A DNA stretch of 33,704 nucleotides from positions 7,150 to 40,853 of the forward strand of contig NZ_JRXE01000015.1 in NCBI RefSeq assembly GCF_001267535.1. The letters are read 5' to 3'. How positions within the stretch are numbered: position 1 is the stretch's first letter; every line of letters starts with the position of its first letter. Shown here one piece after another: positions 1-8,211 of the stretch. The translations under genes and the position numbers were made by a program. Below the pieces are notes generated by a model. The model did no database searches. It was not told where the DNA came from and saw only the letters and a list, made by a program, of their open reading frames with translations. Source of the DNA: Winslowiella iniecta (GTDB lineage: Bacteria; Pseudomonadota; Gammaproteobacteria; Enterobacterales; Enterobacteriaceae).

Positions 1-241
1 CGATCTGGTCAGTCATAAGACCCGCATCGAATCACTGTTCCTTGATGAAGGCTTTGGCACGCTCGACGCCGAAACGCTCGATACCGCGCTGGATGCGCTG
101 GATGCGCTGAACGCCAGCGGCAAAACCATTGGCGTGATCAGTCACGTCGAAGCGATGAAAGAGCGTATTCCGGTGCAGATTAAAGTGCGCAAGGTGAACG
201 GTCTTGGCTACAGCAAACTGGAGCCGACATTTTCAGTTTAA
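1..241 (+). CDS. sbcC: SbcC exonuclease subunit, C-terminal fragment
   Basis: This is the last 79 codons of a gene entering from the left edge, ending in TAA at 239-241. The peptide carries the Walker B/D-loop signature of SMC-like nuclease ATPases, LFLDEGFGTLD, followed by a switch histidine segment (GVISHVEAMKERI). In this family SbcC pairs with SbcD to form the SbcCD (Mre11-Rad50-like) nuclease, which opens hairpins and trims DNA ends. The identification also fits the neighbours, since mak and rdgC follow on the E. coli map. Everything before the nucleotide-binding C-terminus lies outside the window, so intactness cannot be judged. Confidence 0.93.
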   Translation, partial: DLVSHKTRIESLFLDEGFGTLDAETLDTALDALDALNASGKTIGVISHVEAMKERIPVQIKVRKVNGLGYSKLEPTFSV

Positions 242-316
242 TCGGCCTTTCGTCGGATCAGAGAAATGGTTACTGTGACGCCTTTGCCGCATCACCGGCC
301 AATTCAGAGGTAACAG

Positions 317-703
317 ATGTCACGAGTTGTTGCAGGAATGGGAATGGCGCTTAGCCTGTTGTTACTGAGCGCCTGTCAGATGCCGGACAAGCGGCCGCCG
401 GCAGCAGCAGAAGCCTGTGCGAACGCGCAGCCGGCGGATAAAACGATGTGCATCTATACCAGGGAGATGTACACCAGGGTCACGGCTAACTTCTTTGACT
501 ATGACCATTATCTCGGCCAGCAGTGTGATGTGACCATTGAATACAGCAGCGTTTATCAGCGCTATAACGTGATTCGTACTCAGGGCAATGAAGCGCTGTG
601 TCTGAAAACCTGGCAGGTGATCGGCACGGCGGAAGATCTTCCGCCGCCGCCAACAAACTACAGCAAAGGGGTGGTACTGAGTTTCCGCCCAGCCAAAGGG
701 TAA
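317..703 (+). CDS. Small lipoprotein with a TolA C-terminal-like domain
   Basis: A 128-residue protein with a lipoprotein signal: hydrophobic residues 10-19 and lipobox LSAC with Cys20. Gln at +2 predicts outer-membrane sorting. Residues 64-125 follow the layout of the TolA C-terminal domain: a Cys at 70 opening a strand (CDVTIEY), a Gly at 90, a second Cys at 95 (ALC), then a helix, LPPPP (108-112) and a closing strand ending FRP. In TolA the two cysteines are disulfide-bonded and the domain contacts TolB and phage g3p. Here the TolA transmembrane anchor and long helical stalk are missing. It is preceded by AGAGGTAACAG at 305-315. The function is not known; a periplasmic Tol-system accessory is an inference from the fold pattern. 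Confidence 0.72.
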   Translation: MSRVVAGMGMALSLLLLSACQMPDKRPPAAAEACANAQPADKTMCIYTREMYTRVTANFFDYDHYLGQQCDVTIEYSSVYQRYNVIRTQGNEALCLKTWQVIGTAEDLPPPPTNYSKGVVLSFRPAKG

Positions 704-713
704 AATATTAACC

Positions 714-748
714 GCACTCCCCTGCCGCTTTATCGCGAAGGGGAGTGC
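714..748. terminator. Hairpin between convergent lipoprotein and mak genes
   Basis: A perfect 10-bp stem, GCACTCCCCT at 714-723 and AGGGGAGTGC at 739-748, with a 15-nt loop between two convergent genes. There is no strong T tract on either side, so termination is inferred mainly from position and stem strength. Confidence 0.6.
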
Positions 749-765
749 CAGACCGAACAATTATG

Positions 766-1671
766 CTACAGCGGCCACAGCCAGGCCGCGCCGCGCACGC
801 CGCTGGAATCACCATGTTGCGCTCTGAGAACCGGCGTTTCACACTCACCACCAAATACCCAGTTTTTCATCAGCAGCGGCACCGTCTGATACAGGCGCTC
901 GACATTACTCATGCCACCACCCAGCACGATCACATCCGGATCGAGGATATTGATCACCTGGCCGAGAGATTTCGCCAGCCGCAGCTCATAGCGATTCATC
1001 GCCAGTTCAGCCAGCGGATCCTGCTGTGCCAGCAGATCGATAATTTCTGCCCCTTTCCGCTGCTGCCCACTTAACCGATGATAATCGGTGGCAAAACCAG
1101 TGCCGGAAATAAAGGTTTCGATACAGCCCGCTTTGCCGCAGTAACAGGTCACTTCCTGCCGGTAGCGTAACTCGTCTTCATCCATCCACGGCAGCGGATT
1201 ATGCCCCCACTCGCCGGCATTGCCATTACCGCCGATATGCGCCTGACCATTTAACGCCACACCCGCGCCGCAGCCGGTACCGATGATCACCGCGAACACC
1301 GTGGACTTGCCTGCGGCCGCACCATCAATCGCTTCCGATACTGCCAGGCAATTCGCATCGTTGGCGATGCGCACTTCGCGCTTCAGCAACGCGCTAAGAT
1401 CTTTATCCATCGGCTGACCATTCAGCCAGGTGGAGTTGGCGTTTTTCACTTTGCCGGTATACGGCGACAACGTGCCGGGGATGCCGATACCCACGCTGCC
1501 CTGCTGGCCGGTTTTCTCTTCCGCCAGTGCGACCAGCGTTGCAATCGCCTCCAGCGTTTGTTGATAGTCATCGCGCGGGGTGGCAACACGATGGCGAAAC
1601 AGCTCTTCACCCTGGTCAGATAATGCAATCACTTCAATTTTAGTGCCGCCTAAATCGATACCGATACGCAC
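766..1671 (-). CDS. mak: Fructokinase Mak, ROK family
   Basis: A 301-residue ROK-family sugar kinase that phosphorylates fructose to fructose 6-phosphate (some activity on other hexoses is known for the E. coli enzyme). The N-terminal phosphate loop DLGGTK lies at residues 6-11, the catalytic Asn104-Asp105 in IANDAN, a second ATP motif GTGCGAG at 131-137, and the ROK zinc site at His157 (EWGH) with Cys176, Cys178 and Cys183. Length matches E. coli Mak (about 302). The start is GTG at 1671, with GAGGAA six bases upstream, and the N-terminus MRIGIDLGG matches the family. It is divergent from rdgC, as on the E. coli map. All expected catalytic and zinc residues are present. Confidence 0.95.
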   Translation of the reverse strand: MRIGIDLGGTKIEVIALSDQGEELFRHRVATPRDDYQQTLEAIATLVALAEEKTGQQGSVGIGIPGTLSPYTGKVKNANSTWLNGQPMDKDLSALLKREVRIANDANCLAVSEAIDGAAAGKSTVFAVIIGTGCGAGVALNGQAHIGGNGNAGEWGHNPLPWMDEDELRYRQEVTCYCGKAGCIETFISGTGFATDYHRLSGQQRKGAEIIDLLAQQDPLAELAMNRYELRLAKSLGQVINILDPDVIVLGGGMSNVERLYQTVPLLMKNWVFGGECETPVLRAQHGDSSGVRGAAWLWPL

Positions 1672-1817
1672 TTGTTATTCCTCATTATTCGACGCAATGC
1701 TAGTTACATTAAAAGGCTGGCGCAGGAAAGGCAATGAAACCGTGACGATGTTTCGTTATCATGCCCGCTGACTTTGAAACATGCGCGTCCGATCGCGCTC
1801 CAGCCAGGGAACACACC

Positions 1818-2729
1818 ATGTTGTGGTTTAAAAATTTGATGGTTTATCGTCTGAATCGTGACATTCCGTTGTCCGTTGACGATATGGAAAAACAACTCGA
1901 TGCGTTTTCTTTTAGCCCGTGCGGCAGCCAGGATATGGCCAAAACCGGTTGGGTTTCGCCGATGGGCTCACGCAGCGATGCGCTGACCCACGTGAATAAC
2001 GGTCAAATCCTGATTTGCGCGCGCAAAGAAGAGAAAATCCTGCCCTCGCCGGTGATCAAACAGGCGCTGGAAGCGAAGATTGACAAGCTGGAAGCGGAGC
2101 AACAGCGTAAGCTGAAAAAAACCGAGAAAGACTCGCTGAAAGATGAAGTGTTGCACAGCCTGCTGCCGCGCGCCTTCAGCCGTTTCAGCCAGACTTTCTT
2201 GTGGATCGATACGGTAAACAACCTGATTATGGTTGACTGTGCCAGCGCCAAAAAAGCGGAAGATACACTGGCGCTACTGCGTAAAAGCCTCGGTTCGCTG
2301 CCGGTAGTGCCGCTGACGCTGGAAAGCCCGATTGAGCTGACGCTGACCGAGTGGGTGCGTTCCGGCGATCTGCCAGCCGGTTTTGCACTGATGGATGAAG
2401 CCGAGCTGAAAGCGATTCTGGAAGATGGCGGCGTGATCCGTTGTAAGAAGCAGGACCTGGTGTGTGACGAAATCGCCAACCATATCGAAGCCGGCAAGCT
2501 GGTGACGAAACTGGCGCTGGACTGGCAGGAGCGCATCCAGCTGGTGCTGTCGGATGACGGTTCACTGAAACGCCTGAAGTTCTCCGATACCCTGCGCGAG
2601 CAGAACGACGATATCGACCGGGAAGATTTTGCCCTGCGTTTCGATGCCGACTTTATTCTGATGACCAGCGAACTTGCAGCACTGGTCAGCAATATGGTTG
2701 AAGCACTGGGCGGCGAAGCGCAGCGCTAA
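1818..2729 (+). CDS. rdgC: Recombination-associated protein RdgC
   Basis: A 303-residue protein matching RdgC along its length ([12 protein letters not shown] start, [12 protein letters not shown] at residues 34-45). RdgC forms a ring-shaped dimer that binds double-stranded DNA without sequence specificity and in E. coli restrains RecA-promoted recombination. The ATG at 1818 is chosen over an in-frame upstream start at 1761: it gives the exact family N-terminus and length and follows an AGGGA Shine-Dalgarno at 1806-1810. It is divergent from mak, as in E. coli. A strong hairpin follows the stop. Confidence 0.96.
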   Translation: MLWFKNLMVYRLNRDIPLSVDDMEKQLDAFSFSPCGSQDMAKTGWVSPMGSRSDALTHVNNGQILICARKEEKILPSPVIKQALEAKIDKLEAEQQRKLKKTEKDSLKDEVLHSLLPRAFSRFSQTFLWIDTVNNLIMVDCASAKKAEDTLALLRKSLGSLPVVPLTLESPIELTLTEWVRSGDLPAGFALMDEAELKAILEDGGVIRCKKQDLVCDEIANHIEAGKLVTKLALDWQERIQLVLSDDGSLKRLKFSDTLREQNDDIDREDFALRFDADFILMTSELAALVSNMVEALGGEAQR

Positions 2730-2735
2730 CAGCCA

Positions 2736-2760
2736 GGGGGAACCGCCCGGTTCCCCCTTC
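2736..2760 (+). terminator. rdgC terminator
   Basis: A 9-bp perfect stem, GGGGGAACC at 2736-2744 and GGTTCCCCC at 2749-2757, with a 4-nt loop and then TTCTTA. It begins seven bases after the rdgC stop and lies between convergent genes, so it may also serve the EamA gene on the other strand. Confidence 0.75.
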
Positions 2761-3633
2761 TTACGACTTAACCCGCCGCGAACTTATCTGCACCCACACC
2801 ACACTGCCTAACACCATCACCAGACCCACCATCGACAGTCCGGTCATCTGCTGCCCAAGAAACACCCAACCGAGGATCACCGCCGTCAACGGACTAAGTA
2901 ACCCCAGCGATGTCACCGCCACCGGCGACAGACGTCCAATGCCGCGAAACCACAGGCTATAGGCCAGCAGAGCGCCCGCCAGCGATAAATAAGCATAAGC
3001 CAGCCACTGAATCCGGGATAAATGTGGCAGTGGCGCATCAGCAAACCAGGCGACAGGCACCAGCATCAGGCCGCCCAGCAGCAGTTGCCAGCCGGTTAAG
3101 GCTATCACCGGCAACGGAATACTCCAGCGCCGCGTCAGCCAGGCCCCTCCCGCCATACAGCCCGCACCGAGCAGCGCCGCCACAATGCCGGGCAGATTCC
3201 AGACGCTGTTAGGCGACAACAGCAGCACCGCCATCCCGACAATTCCGGCGACGCTGGCCCATACCGCCACCGCGACCGGCTGACATTTATCCACCGCCCA
3301 GGCAAGAAACATCACCATTAACGGCTGAATCGCACCGACTACCGCGGCCATCCCACCAGGTAAACGATAAGCCGCGACAAACAACAGCGCCTGAAAAAAA
3401 CCGATATTCAGTGCCGCCAGCAGCAGCAAGCGCCAGCAGTACTGCATGGCTGGCATTTTTCTCATCCATAACACCAGCAGCAATCCCGCCGGTAACGTGC
3501 GAATCAGCGCGGCGGTAAACGGTCGGTCCGGCGGTAAAAATTGCGAGGTCACAATATAGGTGGAACCCCAGATAACTGGAGCCAGCGCGGTCAGCGCGAT
3601 ATCCTTTAATGAAGAATCTGCTAAACTTTTCAC
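2761..3633 (-). CDS. EamA-family (DMT) exporter, inner membrane
   Basis: A 290-residue, very hydrophobic protein with about ten predicted membrane segments in two related halves, the EamA/DMT layout. The N-terminal family pattern APVIWGSTYIVTSQFLP is at residues 18-34, and the second half ends GLLSPLTAVILGWVFLGQQMT, the typical EamA repeat end. DMT proteins export metabolites, amino acids or drugs by proton exchange; the substrate here cannot be read from sequence. The start is GTG at 3633 with GAGG at 3640-3643 six bases upstream. It is divergent from a MarR regulator and shares a 73-bp region with twin operators, so repression by that regulator is likely. The pair is an insertion relative to the E. 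coli rdgC-ppnP order. Confidence 0.87.
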   Translation of the reverse strand: MKSLADSSLKDIALTALAPVIWGSTYIVTSQFLPPDRPFTAALIRTLPAGLLLVLWMRKMPAMQYCWRLLLLAALNIGFFQALLFVAAYRLPGGMAAVVGAIQPLMVMFLAWAVDKCQPVAVAVWASVAGIVGMAVLLLSPNSVWNLPGIVAALLGAGCMAGGAWLTRRWSIPLPVIALTGWQLLLGGLMLVPVAWFADAPLPHLSRIQWLAYAYLSLAGALLAYSLWFRGIGRLSPVAVTSLGLLSPLTAVILGWVFLGQQMTGLSMVGLVMVLGSVVWVQISSRRVKS

Positions 3634-3640
3634 AAACTAC

Positions 3641-3693
3641 CTCGACATCAAGATAAAAACTGAGTGTGTTGCGATTTTATCTTGACGTCAAGA
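3641..3693. promoter_or_regulatory. Twin operator palindromes between eamA-like gene and MarR gene
   Basis: A perfect 14-bp palindrome TCTTGACGTCAAGA lies at 3680-3693. A second, near-matching copy sits at 3641-3653 (CTCGACATCAAGA). Read together, 3644-3658 and 3675-3689 form a 15-bp inverted repeat with one mismatch (GACATCAAGATAAAA against its complement). The left copy abuts the Shine-Dalgarno of the EamA gene; the right copy lies 14 bp before the regulator's start. Palindromes of this size are typical MarR-dimer operators, so control of both genes, including autorepression, is inferred. Confidence 0.72.
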
Positions 3694-3706
3694 CAATGGA
3701 GCACAG

Positions 3707-4231
3707 ATGTCCACACGACCACCGGATGCGGTTGACGTTATTCTTGAGCAATGGCGTCGTGAACGACCGGATTTAGATGCCAGCCCGATGGGGCCGATTG
3801 GCCGACTCAAGCGCTGTACCCTGCTGCTGGAGCCGCGCATTGAAGCGGCTTTTACGCCGTTTGGACTGGCACGCTGGCAGTTCGATATGCTGGCAACCTT
3901 ACGTCGCTCCGGCGCGCCGTTTTGCCTGTCCCCGACCGCGCTGTTTTCCGCACTGATGATCACGTCCGGTACCATGACTCATCGGCTGAAACTGCTGGAA
4001 GCCAGCGAACTGATTGTGCGGCTGCCCAACCCTGATGATGCGCGCAGTATGCTGGTGCAACTCAGTGAGAAAGGTTTAGCGTTGATCGATCAAGTAGTGG
4101 AGGTGCATGTGGAAAACGAAAGGCAGATCCTCGCGGCGATCCCGGAGAAAACGCTACAAGAGCTGGATAATGCACTGTCGATGCTGATGTTATCGCTGGA
4201 AGAGAGTGGCGGGAAGCAGCAGAATCGCTGA
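3707..4231 (+). CDS. MarR-family transcriptional regulator
   Basis: A 174-residue MarR-type winged-helix protein. The helix-turn-helix region is about residues 84-110 (LSPTALFSALMITSGTMTHR, then LKLLEAS), followed by the wing with the conserved NPDDARSMLVQLSEKG (DxR) motif. MarR dimers usually repress a divergent transporter and release DNA on binding small phenolics or drugs. The start ATG at 3707 has TGGAG six bases upstream. It is divergent from the EamA exporter across a palindromic operator. The inducer is unknown. Confidence 0.9.
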   Translation: MSTRPPDAVDVILEQWRRERPDLDASPMGPIGRLKRCTLLLEPRIEAAFTPFGLARWQFDMLATLRRSGAPFCLSPTALFSALMITSGTMTHRLKLLEASELIVRLPNPDDARSMLVQLSEKGLALIDQVVEVHVENERQILAAIPEKTLQELDNALSMLMLSLEESGGKQQNR

Positions 4232-4235
4232 GAAA

Positions 4236-4253
4236 GGCCGGGATTCCCCGGCC
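4236..4253. terminator. Hairpin between MarR gene and ppnP
   Basis: The stem GGCCGGG at 4236-4242 with CCCGGCC at 4247-4253 and a 4-nt loop lies between two convergent stops and is followed by GTCGTTTTAC on the + strand. A bidirectional terminator is likely. Confidence 0.7.
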
Positions 4254-4260
4254 AGTCGTT

Positions 4261-4545
4261 TTACAGATAACGACACAGATACGAGGTCGGCTCTGCAACC
4301 TGCAGATGAAACTCGCTGTGCGCCGGTACATTGAAAATCTCACCCGCCTGATACAGTTTCCACTCGGTTTCCCCCGGCAACAGTACCTTCAGTGAACCAC
4401 TGACCACTGTCATCTCTTCTGCCTGGGCAGTGCCAAAATTGTATTCACCTTCGGCCATCACGCCAACGCTGGCGCGTCCGGTGCTGGCACTGCTGAAACC
4501 AATGGATTTCACTTTTCCGTCAAAGTACTCGCTAACATTGAGCAT
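4261..4545 (-). CDS. ppnP: Pyrimidine/purine nucleoside phosphorylase PpnP
   Basis: A 94-residue cupin protein matching PpnP (formerly YaiE). The family uses phosphate to split diverse nucleosides into free base and ribose 1-phosphate. Visible family features are the N-terminal [17 protein letters not shown], the central [18 protein letters not shown] cupin strand region and the C-terminal SYLCRYL. The ATG at 4545 is chosen because GAGGAAG (4549-4556) precedes it and it gives the family length; an upstream in-frame extension lacks support. It lies downstream of aroM on the same strand, as in E. coli. Confidence 0.94.
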   Translation of the reverse strand: MLNVSEYFDGKVKSIGFSSASTGRASVGVMAEGEYNFGTAQAEEMTVVSGSLKVLLPGETEWKLYQAGEIFNVPAHSEFHLQVAEPTSYLCRYL

Positions 4546-4640
4546 ACTACTTCCTCGAAACCTATAAATGGGTGGAAAATCAGTGTAGAGCTTTGATTCA
4601 GGCTCTGTCACGCAAAATTCACTTACGGCCAACTGACGCG

Positions 4641-5318
4641 CTAGATCAAGAGTTCCGCTGCCAGTTTTGCCACCAGCGTATTCGACAGCAGCACCGGAAT
4701 GCCCAGCAGTTTTTGCAGGAAATCACGATGACGCTGGTGATAACCGATGCTGTCCAGCAGCAGCACATCGGCCCCCTGCTCCTGTAATGACAGCGCCGCA
4801 TCTATCAGGGTTTCATCATCAGGCTGCCACGGGCTGGCGACGGCGAAACAGGGCTGCTTGCTGAGGTTTTTCCATTTCCCCGCCTGTTCTTTGATTTGCT
4901 CAAATACCGGTACCACAATCCCCACCTGATGTCCGGCGACAATGGCTTCCACCAGCGGTGGAATAATACGATCCGGCTCCAGCAGCACCGCGCTGCTGGT
5001 GTAAAGCGAAGCAAACTTGCCTGGGCAGCACAATATAATGGTGTCATACCCCTGATCTTCCAGCGTCAGCAAACACTTTTGCAGCCCGGCTTCGACTTTT
5101 GCCGCCGAAAGTGTCAGCGAGGTGCCATCCTGCAAATTAATCGGTAAAGTTTTATCGCCAGGTTCCGGCGCAAACTGCTGATTTATCTCATTTATCGTCA
5201 GGCCGTCTAACAGGGCGACACTGGCAATCTGCTGCTCCGGTAAGTATTCGAGTAGCAGAGGAAAAAAATCGCTGCGTGGCATATGGCTGATTGTCAGCGT
5301 AACCAGTGTCTGTTTCAT
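4641..5318 (-). CDS. aroM: AroM family protein
   Basis: A 225-residue protein, the same length as E. coli AroM, with family segments [30 protein letters not shown] and [32 protein letters not shown]. The fold resembles Asp/Glu racemase-type proteins; the biochemical role is unknown. The name comes from co-regulation with aroL. The start is ATG at 5318 with only a weak ribosome site (GGACAGC). A 314-bp gap separates it from yaiA, and a promoter-like element lies in that gap, so it may be partly uncoupled from aroL here. Confidence 0.9.
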   Translation of the reverse strand: MKQTLVTLTISHMPRSDFFPLLLEYLPEQQIASVALLDGLTINEINQQFAPEPGDKTLPINLQDGTSLTLSAAKVEAGLQKCLLTLEDQGYDTIILCCPGKFASLYTSSAVLLEPDRIIPPLVEAIVAGHQVGIVVPVFEQIKEQAGKWKNLSKQPCFAVASPWQPDDETLIDAALSLQEQGADVLLLDSIGYHQRHRDFLQKLLGIPVLLSNTLVAKLAAELLI

Positions 5319-5632
5319 AAAAAGCTGTCCGGGTGAAAAATGCTTCTGACTGCTTTATCGCGCCAGATTTTTTTGTGTAATCCGCCATGATAAAACCGGT
5401 AAGACTGACGTCCAACCTCTTTTGCCTGACCTTGTAATAATTAATGCGGCAAAACCCTTAATCTCGCCTTTCAGTTAGATCATAGTCCATCTGAGTGAGA
5501 CTCCAATCTCAATCAGGTTGTCAAATAAAAGCAGTGTAAACCGGCGGGTAAAGGCAGTGGCAGCCATGAAGCTGCGTCGGGATAATGTGGGGGGAAATGC
5601 GGGGTAAAGTCTCGGCATCCTTGCCGCTGGAA
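5319..5632 (-). promoter_or_regulatory. 314-bp aroM-yaiA gap with candidate aroM promoter
   Basis: No gene is seen. On the minus strand a sigma-70-like promoter can be read: -35 TTGGAC at 5410-5415 and -10 TATCAT at 5387-5392 with a 17-bp spacer, about 70 bp before the aroM start. The rest holds no clear hairpin or ORF. The promoter is a consensus match only. Confidence 0.4.
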
Positions 5633-5824
5633 CTACTCTTTTTCCTGGTCTTCGTAGCGTTCTCTGGCGTCCAGCGCTTCCTGTTCAGTTTCATGTTCGC
5701 TGATCAAGGTATTGGCATGAGGGTGATCGGCGCGCAGCTGATACCAGGTGACGGTTTTACCGGGCGCACCTTTCTCTACCGCTTCAATTCGCGCTTCACG
5801 TGGATATGGAGGTCTTGTCGCCAT
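5633..5824 (-). CDS. yaiA: YaiA family protein
   Basis: A 63-residue soluble protein of the same length and pattern as E. coli Yai[16 protein letters not shown] near the start, [12 protein letters not shown] at residues 24-35 and [14 protein letters not shown] at the end. The function is unknown. In E. coli it is co-transcribed with aroL under TyrR control. Here it follows aroL on the same strand with a 162-bp gap that contains a terminator-like hairpin. The start ATG at 5824 is preceded by GAGGGAAG. Confidence 0.93.
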   Translation of the reverse strand: MATRPPYPREARIEAVEKGAPGKTVTWYQLRADHPHANTLISEHETEQEALDARERYEDQEKE

Positions 5825-5946
5825 AAAGTCTTCCCTCTTGTTGTCGATGAATACTGTCCGCTAAGCCATGGGAATGATTCCCGTCGCGGACATTTTACTG
5901 CCCGAAGCATAAGTATAGACAATCTCAGGGATTTTTCAGGCGAGGG

Positions 5947-5977
5947 TTAAAAGCAGGCGGCGAGGACGTCGCCTGCG
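5947..5977 (-). terminator. Terminator-like hairpin downstream of aroL
   Basis: On the minus strand, ten bases after the aroL stop, a GC-rich stem (GCAGGCG at 5970-5976 with its complement at 5953-5959, extendable across a mismatch) is followed by TTTTAA. It could terminate or attenuate read-through from aroL into yaiA and aroM. Confidence 0.65.
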
Positions 5978-5986
5978 GGAAACCGC

Positions 5987-6511
5987 TTAACTGGCGCGTG
6001 CCAGCGATAAGGTTTGCAGCAGTTGGCGGACAACTTGCTCCGGGGTTTGCATCGCATTGATAACATGGTGTGCGGCCTGATGATAGAGCCGGTCGCGCTG
6101 TGACAGCACTTCCACCATTTCGTCAGCAATCGGGCGGCCGGTTAAGGTTGGACGCTGCTCCTGTTCAGGGTACGCTTCCAGTCGGGCAGCCAGCACCTTC
6201 GCCTCGGCATTGAGGTAGATCACTGTGCCATGCTCACGCATAAAGTCGCAATTCCCTTCTGCCAGCACCATACCGCCACCGGTGGCAATCACCGTAGAGG
6301 ACGCGGTCACCGCCATCAGCGATTGCGTTTCACGCTGGCGAAATCCATCCCATCCTTCCGTCGCAACAATATCAGCAACCGTCCGCTGCGTGCTCTGCTG
6401 AAGAAAGTGATCGGTATCACTAAACGCGTAACCCAGCGCCTGTGAAAGTGCCATTCCAACGGTAGTTTTTCCGCATCCGCGGGCGCCGATCAAATAGATG
6501 GGTAACGACAT
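5987..6511 (-). CDS. aroL: Shikimate kinase II AroL
   Basis: A 174-residue shikimate kinase that converts shikimate to shikimate 3-phosphate in the chorismate pathway. The P-loop GARGCGKT lies at residues 9-16, the substrate-binding DTD at 32-34, the central TGGGMVL, and the lid/adenine region LTGRPIADEM follows. The length equals E. coli AroL. The ATG at 6511 is chosen over an upstream in-frame extension because TGAGGAT (6521-6527) precedes it and it restores the family N-terminus. A strong TyrR box lies about 110 bp upstream, so repression by TyrR with aromatic amino acids is likely. Confidence 0.95.
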   Translation of the reverse strand: MSLPIYLIGARGCGKTTVGMALSQALGYAFSDTDHFLQQSTQRTVADIVATEGWDGFRQRETQSLMAVTASSTVIATGGGMVLAEGNCDFMREHGTVIYLNAEAKVLAARLEAYPEQEQRPTLTGRPIADEMVEVLSQRDRLYHQAAHHVINAMQTPEQVVRQLLQTLSLARAS

Positions 6512-6621
6512 AAAACGCAAATCCTCAGACGCATCACCGGGACGACGAGAGCCATCAGTGTTGCTTAAAAACAGGTCAAGTTTGCGTCGCATCATACCGA
6601 CAATTTTTTCCCTGAGCCAGA

Positions 6622-6639
6622 TGTAACCACAGATTTACA
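6622..6639 (-). promoter_or_regulatory. TyrR box upstream of aroL
   Basis: On the minus strand TGTAAA-N6-GTTACA matches the TyrR consensus TGTAAA-N6-TTTACA at 11 of 12 positions. It sits just downstream of a -35-like CTGACA (6642-6647), so bound TyrR would overlap the core promoter. TyrR control of aroL is established in E. coli. Confidence 0.82.
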
Positions 6640-6690
6640 GCTGTCAGCGCATGAGGTTTTATTAACTTATTGATTTTTCCCTGAAATCTG

Positions 6691-6707
6691 ATGCACGTTT
6701 TGTGCAT
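6691..6707. promoter_or_regulatory. Short inverted repeat upstream of aroL promoter
   Basis: ATGCAC at 6691-6696 and GTGCAT at 6702-6707 form a perfect 6-bp inverted repeat with a 5-nt centre, about 50 bp upstream of the TyrR box and about 90 bp downstream of the yaiI stop. It could be an operator half-site pair or a weak hairpin; no known regulator is recognised. Confidence 0.3.
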
Positions 6708-6794
6708 GAGATTCTGTCATCCGTCGGGGAGCCGTTTTAGCTCCCTGACCGCATGCGGGGTGCTGACTTTTACGCCGCCCTGAAGATTATTGGG

Positions 6795-7238
6795 TCAGCC
6801 TTTCAGCAGCCATTTATCCAGTTCATTGGCAAACTGCTGCCGATCTTTCTGGCTTAAGGCGCTCGGTCCGCCGGTCTGAATCCCGCTGGAGCGCATGGTA
6901 TCCATAAAATCACGCATCGTCAGACGTTCACGTATGGTGGCGTTACTGTAGCGCTCGCCGCGCGGATTCAGCGCCACCGCCCCTTTCTCCATCACTTCCG
7001 CCGCCAGGGGAATATCGGCGGTTATCACCAGATCGCCCTTCTCCGAACGCCGGACAATTTCATTGTCCGCCACATCAAAACCGGCGGGCACGCGTAACGT
7101 TTTTAAAAAACGTGATGGCGGCACCGTCAGCGGCTGATTAGCCACAAAGGTAATCTCAATCTGCGCACGCTCGGCAGCGCGGTACAGTACTTCTTTAATC
7201 ACTTTTGGACACGCATCGGCATCCACCCAGATTGGCAT
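6795..7238 (-). CDS. yaiI: YaiI/YqxD family (DUF188) protein
   Basis: A 147-residue protein of the UPF0178/DUF188 family. It has the acidic N-terminal [20 protein letters not shown], then [12 protein letters not shown] (residues 68-79) and [22 protein letters not shown] near the C-terminus. The spacing of conserved aspartates resembles PIN-type nuclease folds, but activity is not established. The start ATG at 7238 follows CAGGAAA. It sits next to aroL as in E. coli and follows the DUF421 gene on the same strand by 11 bp, which suggests co-transcription. Confidence 0.93.
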   Translation of the reverse strand: MPIWVDADACPKVIKEVLYRAAERAQIEITFVANQPLTVPPSRFLKTLRVPAGFDVADNEIVRRSEKGDLVITADIPLAAEVMEKGAVALNPRGERYSNATIRERLTMRDFMDTMRSSGIQTGGPSALSQKDRQQFANELDKWLLKG

Positions 7239-7249
7239 AACATTTCCTG

Positions 7250-7693
7250 TCAGGATTGGGGAACGATAGAGATCTTGCCGTTCTTTTCCAGAATGGCAAA
7301 TTTTATCTGATCCAGGCGCTCCAGTCCCTGCGTACTGCGTGCCGATAACAGAATATCTTCTTCACTGATTCCGGCTTTGCGCGCGCGCATCGGCAGCAGC
7401 TTACCGTTCTCCACCAGAATCAACGATCCGCCATCAATCAATAATTCCAGCCGTGGAAAGTGCGCCTTCAGCATGCCAAACAGAATATCAATCACAATCA
7501 GGGTGATAATGGTCAGCGAAGCCCCCGTCACCGAAAAATCATCCCCCAGTAGCGCCTGCTGCGTGGCCTCACTGATAATCAGCAGCAGAATCAGGTCAAA
7601 CGAGGTCATTTCCAGCAGCGTTCGCCGACCCGCAATTTTCAATACCACCATCAGCACCAGATACATACTGGCCGCACGCAGTACCGTTTCCAT
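7250..7693 (-). CDS. DUF421 (YcaP/YetF-type) membrane protein
   Basis: A 147-residue protein with about three N-terminal membrane helices (residues 1-80) and a soluble tail containing [17 protein letters not shown] and [31 protein letters not shown], the DUF421 cytoplasmic domain layout. The family is known from YetF in spore formers and YcaP in enterics; its function is unresolved. The ATG at 7693 is preferred over an upstream GTG at 7717: AGGAG lies at the right spacing, and the GTG would overlap the upstream gene. It starts 8 bp after the stop of the neighbouring membrane-anchored gene, suggesting a paired operon. The pair is extra relative to the E. coli proC-yaiI interval. Confidence 0.88.
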   Translation of the reverse strand: METVLRAASMYLVLMVVLKIAGRRTLLEMTSFDLILLLIISEATQQALLGDDFSVTGASLTIITLIVIDILFGMLKAHFPRLELLIDGGSLILVENGKLLPMRARKAGISEEDILLSARSTQGLERLDQIKFAILEKNGKISIVPQS

Positions 7694-7701
7694 ATGCGCT
7701 C

Positions 7702-8211
7702 CTAAGGATAAACCCACTGGGTAAAATGCACGTCACTGCTGTTATTCAGGGTGACGGTGACCGGATAACGGCCGTATGTTTTCGGCTGGACAGCCAGCCA
7801 TACCGTGGCTGCTGCCTGCTGCCGATTAACGGCATAAGTCAGGATGAGCTGATTATTCTCGCTGCGGGCGCTCAGCGGCTGCGGTTGTAAACTCTGAATC
7901 TGAAAATTATCCATCTCTTCACCGCTGATGCTCAGGGTGAAGTGCGGGCCGCGCAGCTTGTCCATTCGCAGCGTCAGATTCATATTGCTGTCGCGTAAGC
8001 CAAAACGCTCATACTCGACGCGCAAATTGCCGTCGGCAGAAGTCATCTGACGTTCGCTGAGAAAACCCTTCGAAAACAGCCCGAACGTGCCCAAGATCAC
8101 CAGGCTAAACAACACCACATAACCGACATACTGAAAACGCCACTCAATACGCTGCCAGCGCATATTCTCCTGCACCGGATAGCTTCGGCTCTCATTTTCG
8201 GATTTTTGCAT
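7702..8211 (-). CDS. Unknown single-pass membrane protein paired with DUF421 gene
   Basis: A 169-residue protein that I do not recognise. It has a short charged cytoplasmic N-terminus, one membrane helix (residues 28-47, containing YVVLFSLVILGTFGLFSKGF), and a 120-residue beta-rich extracytoplasmic domain with no cysteine. An alternative start at 8163 (MRWQRIEW) has a better AGGAG but only three bases of spacing, so the start is uncertain. It lies directly upstream of the DUF421 gene (8-bp gap), is probably co-transcribed with it, and is divergent from proC. A partner or regulator of the DUF421 protein is a context-only inference. Confidence 0.75.
   Translation of the reverse strand: MQKSENESRSYPVQENMRWQRIEWRFQYVGYVVLFSLVILGTFGLFSKGFLSERQMTSADGNLRVEYERFGLRDSNMNLTLRMDKLRGPHFTLSISGEEMDNFQIQSLQPQPLSARSENNQLILTYAVNRQQAAATVWLAVQPKTYGRYPVTVTLNNSSDVHFTQWVYP

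Noticed and set aside
2003-2692. 229-codon minus-strand ORF opposite rdgC
   Set aside because: Serine-rich shadow of rdgC, which is a confident gene over its full length.
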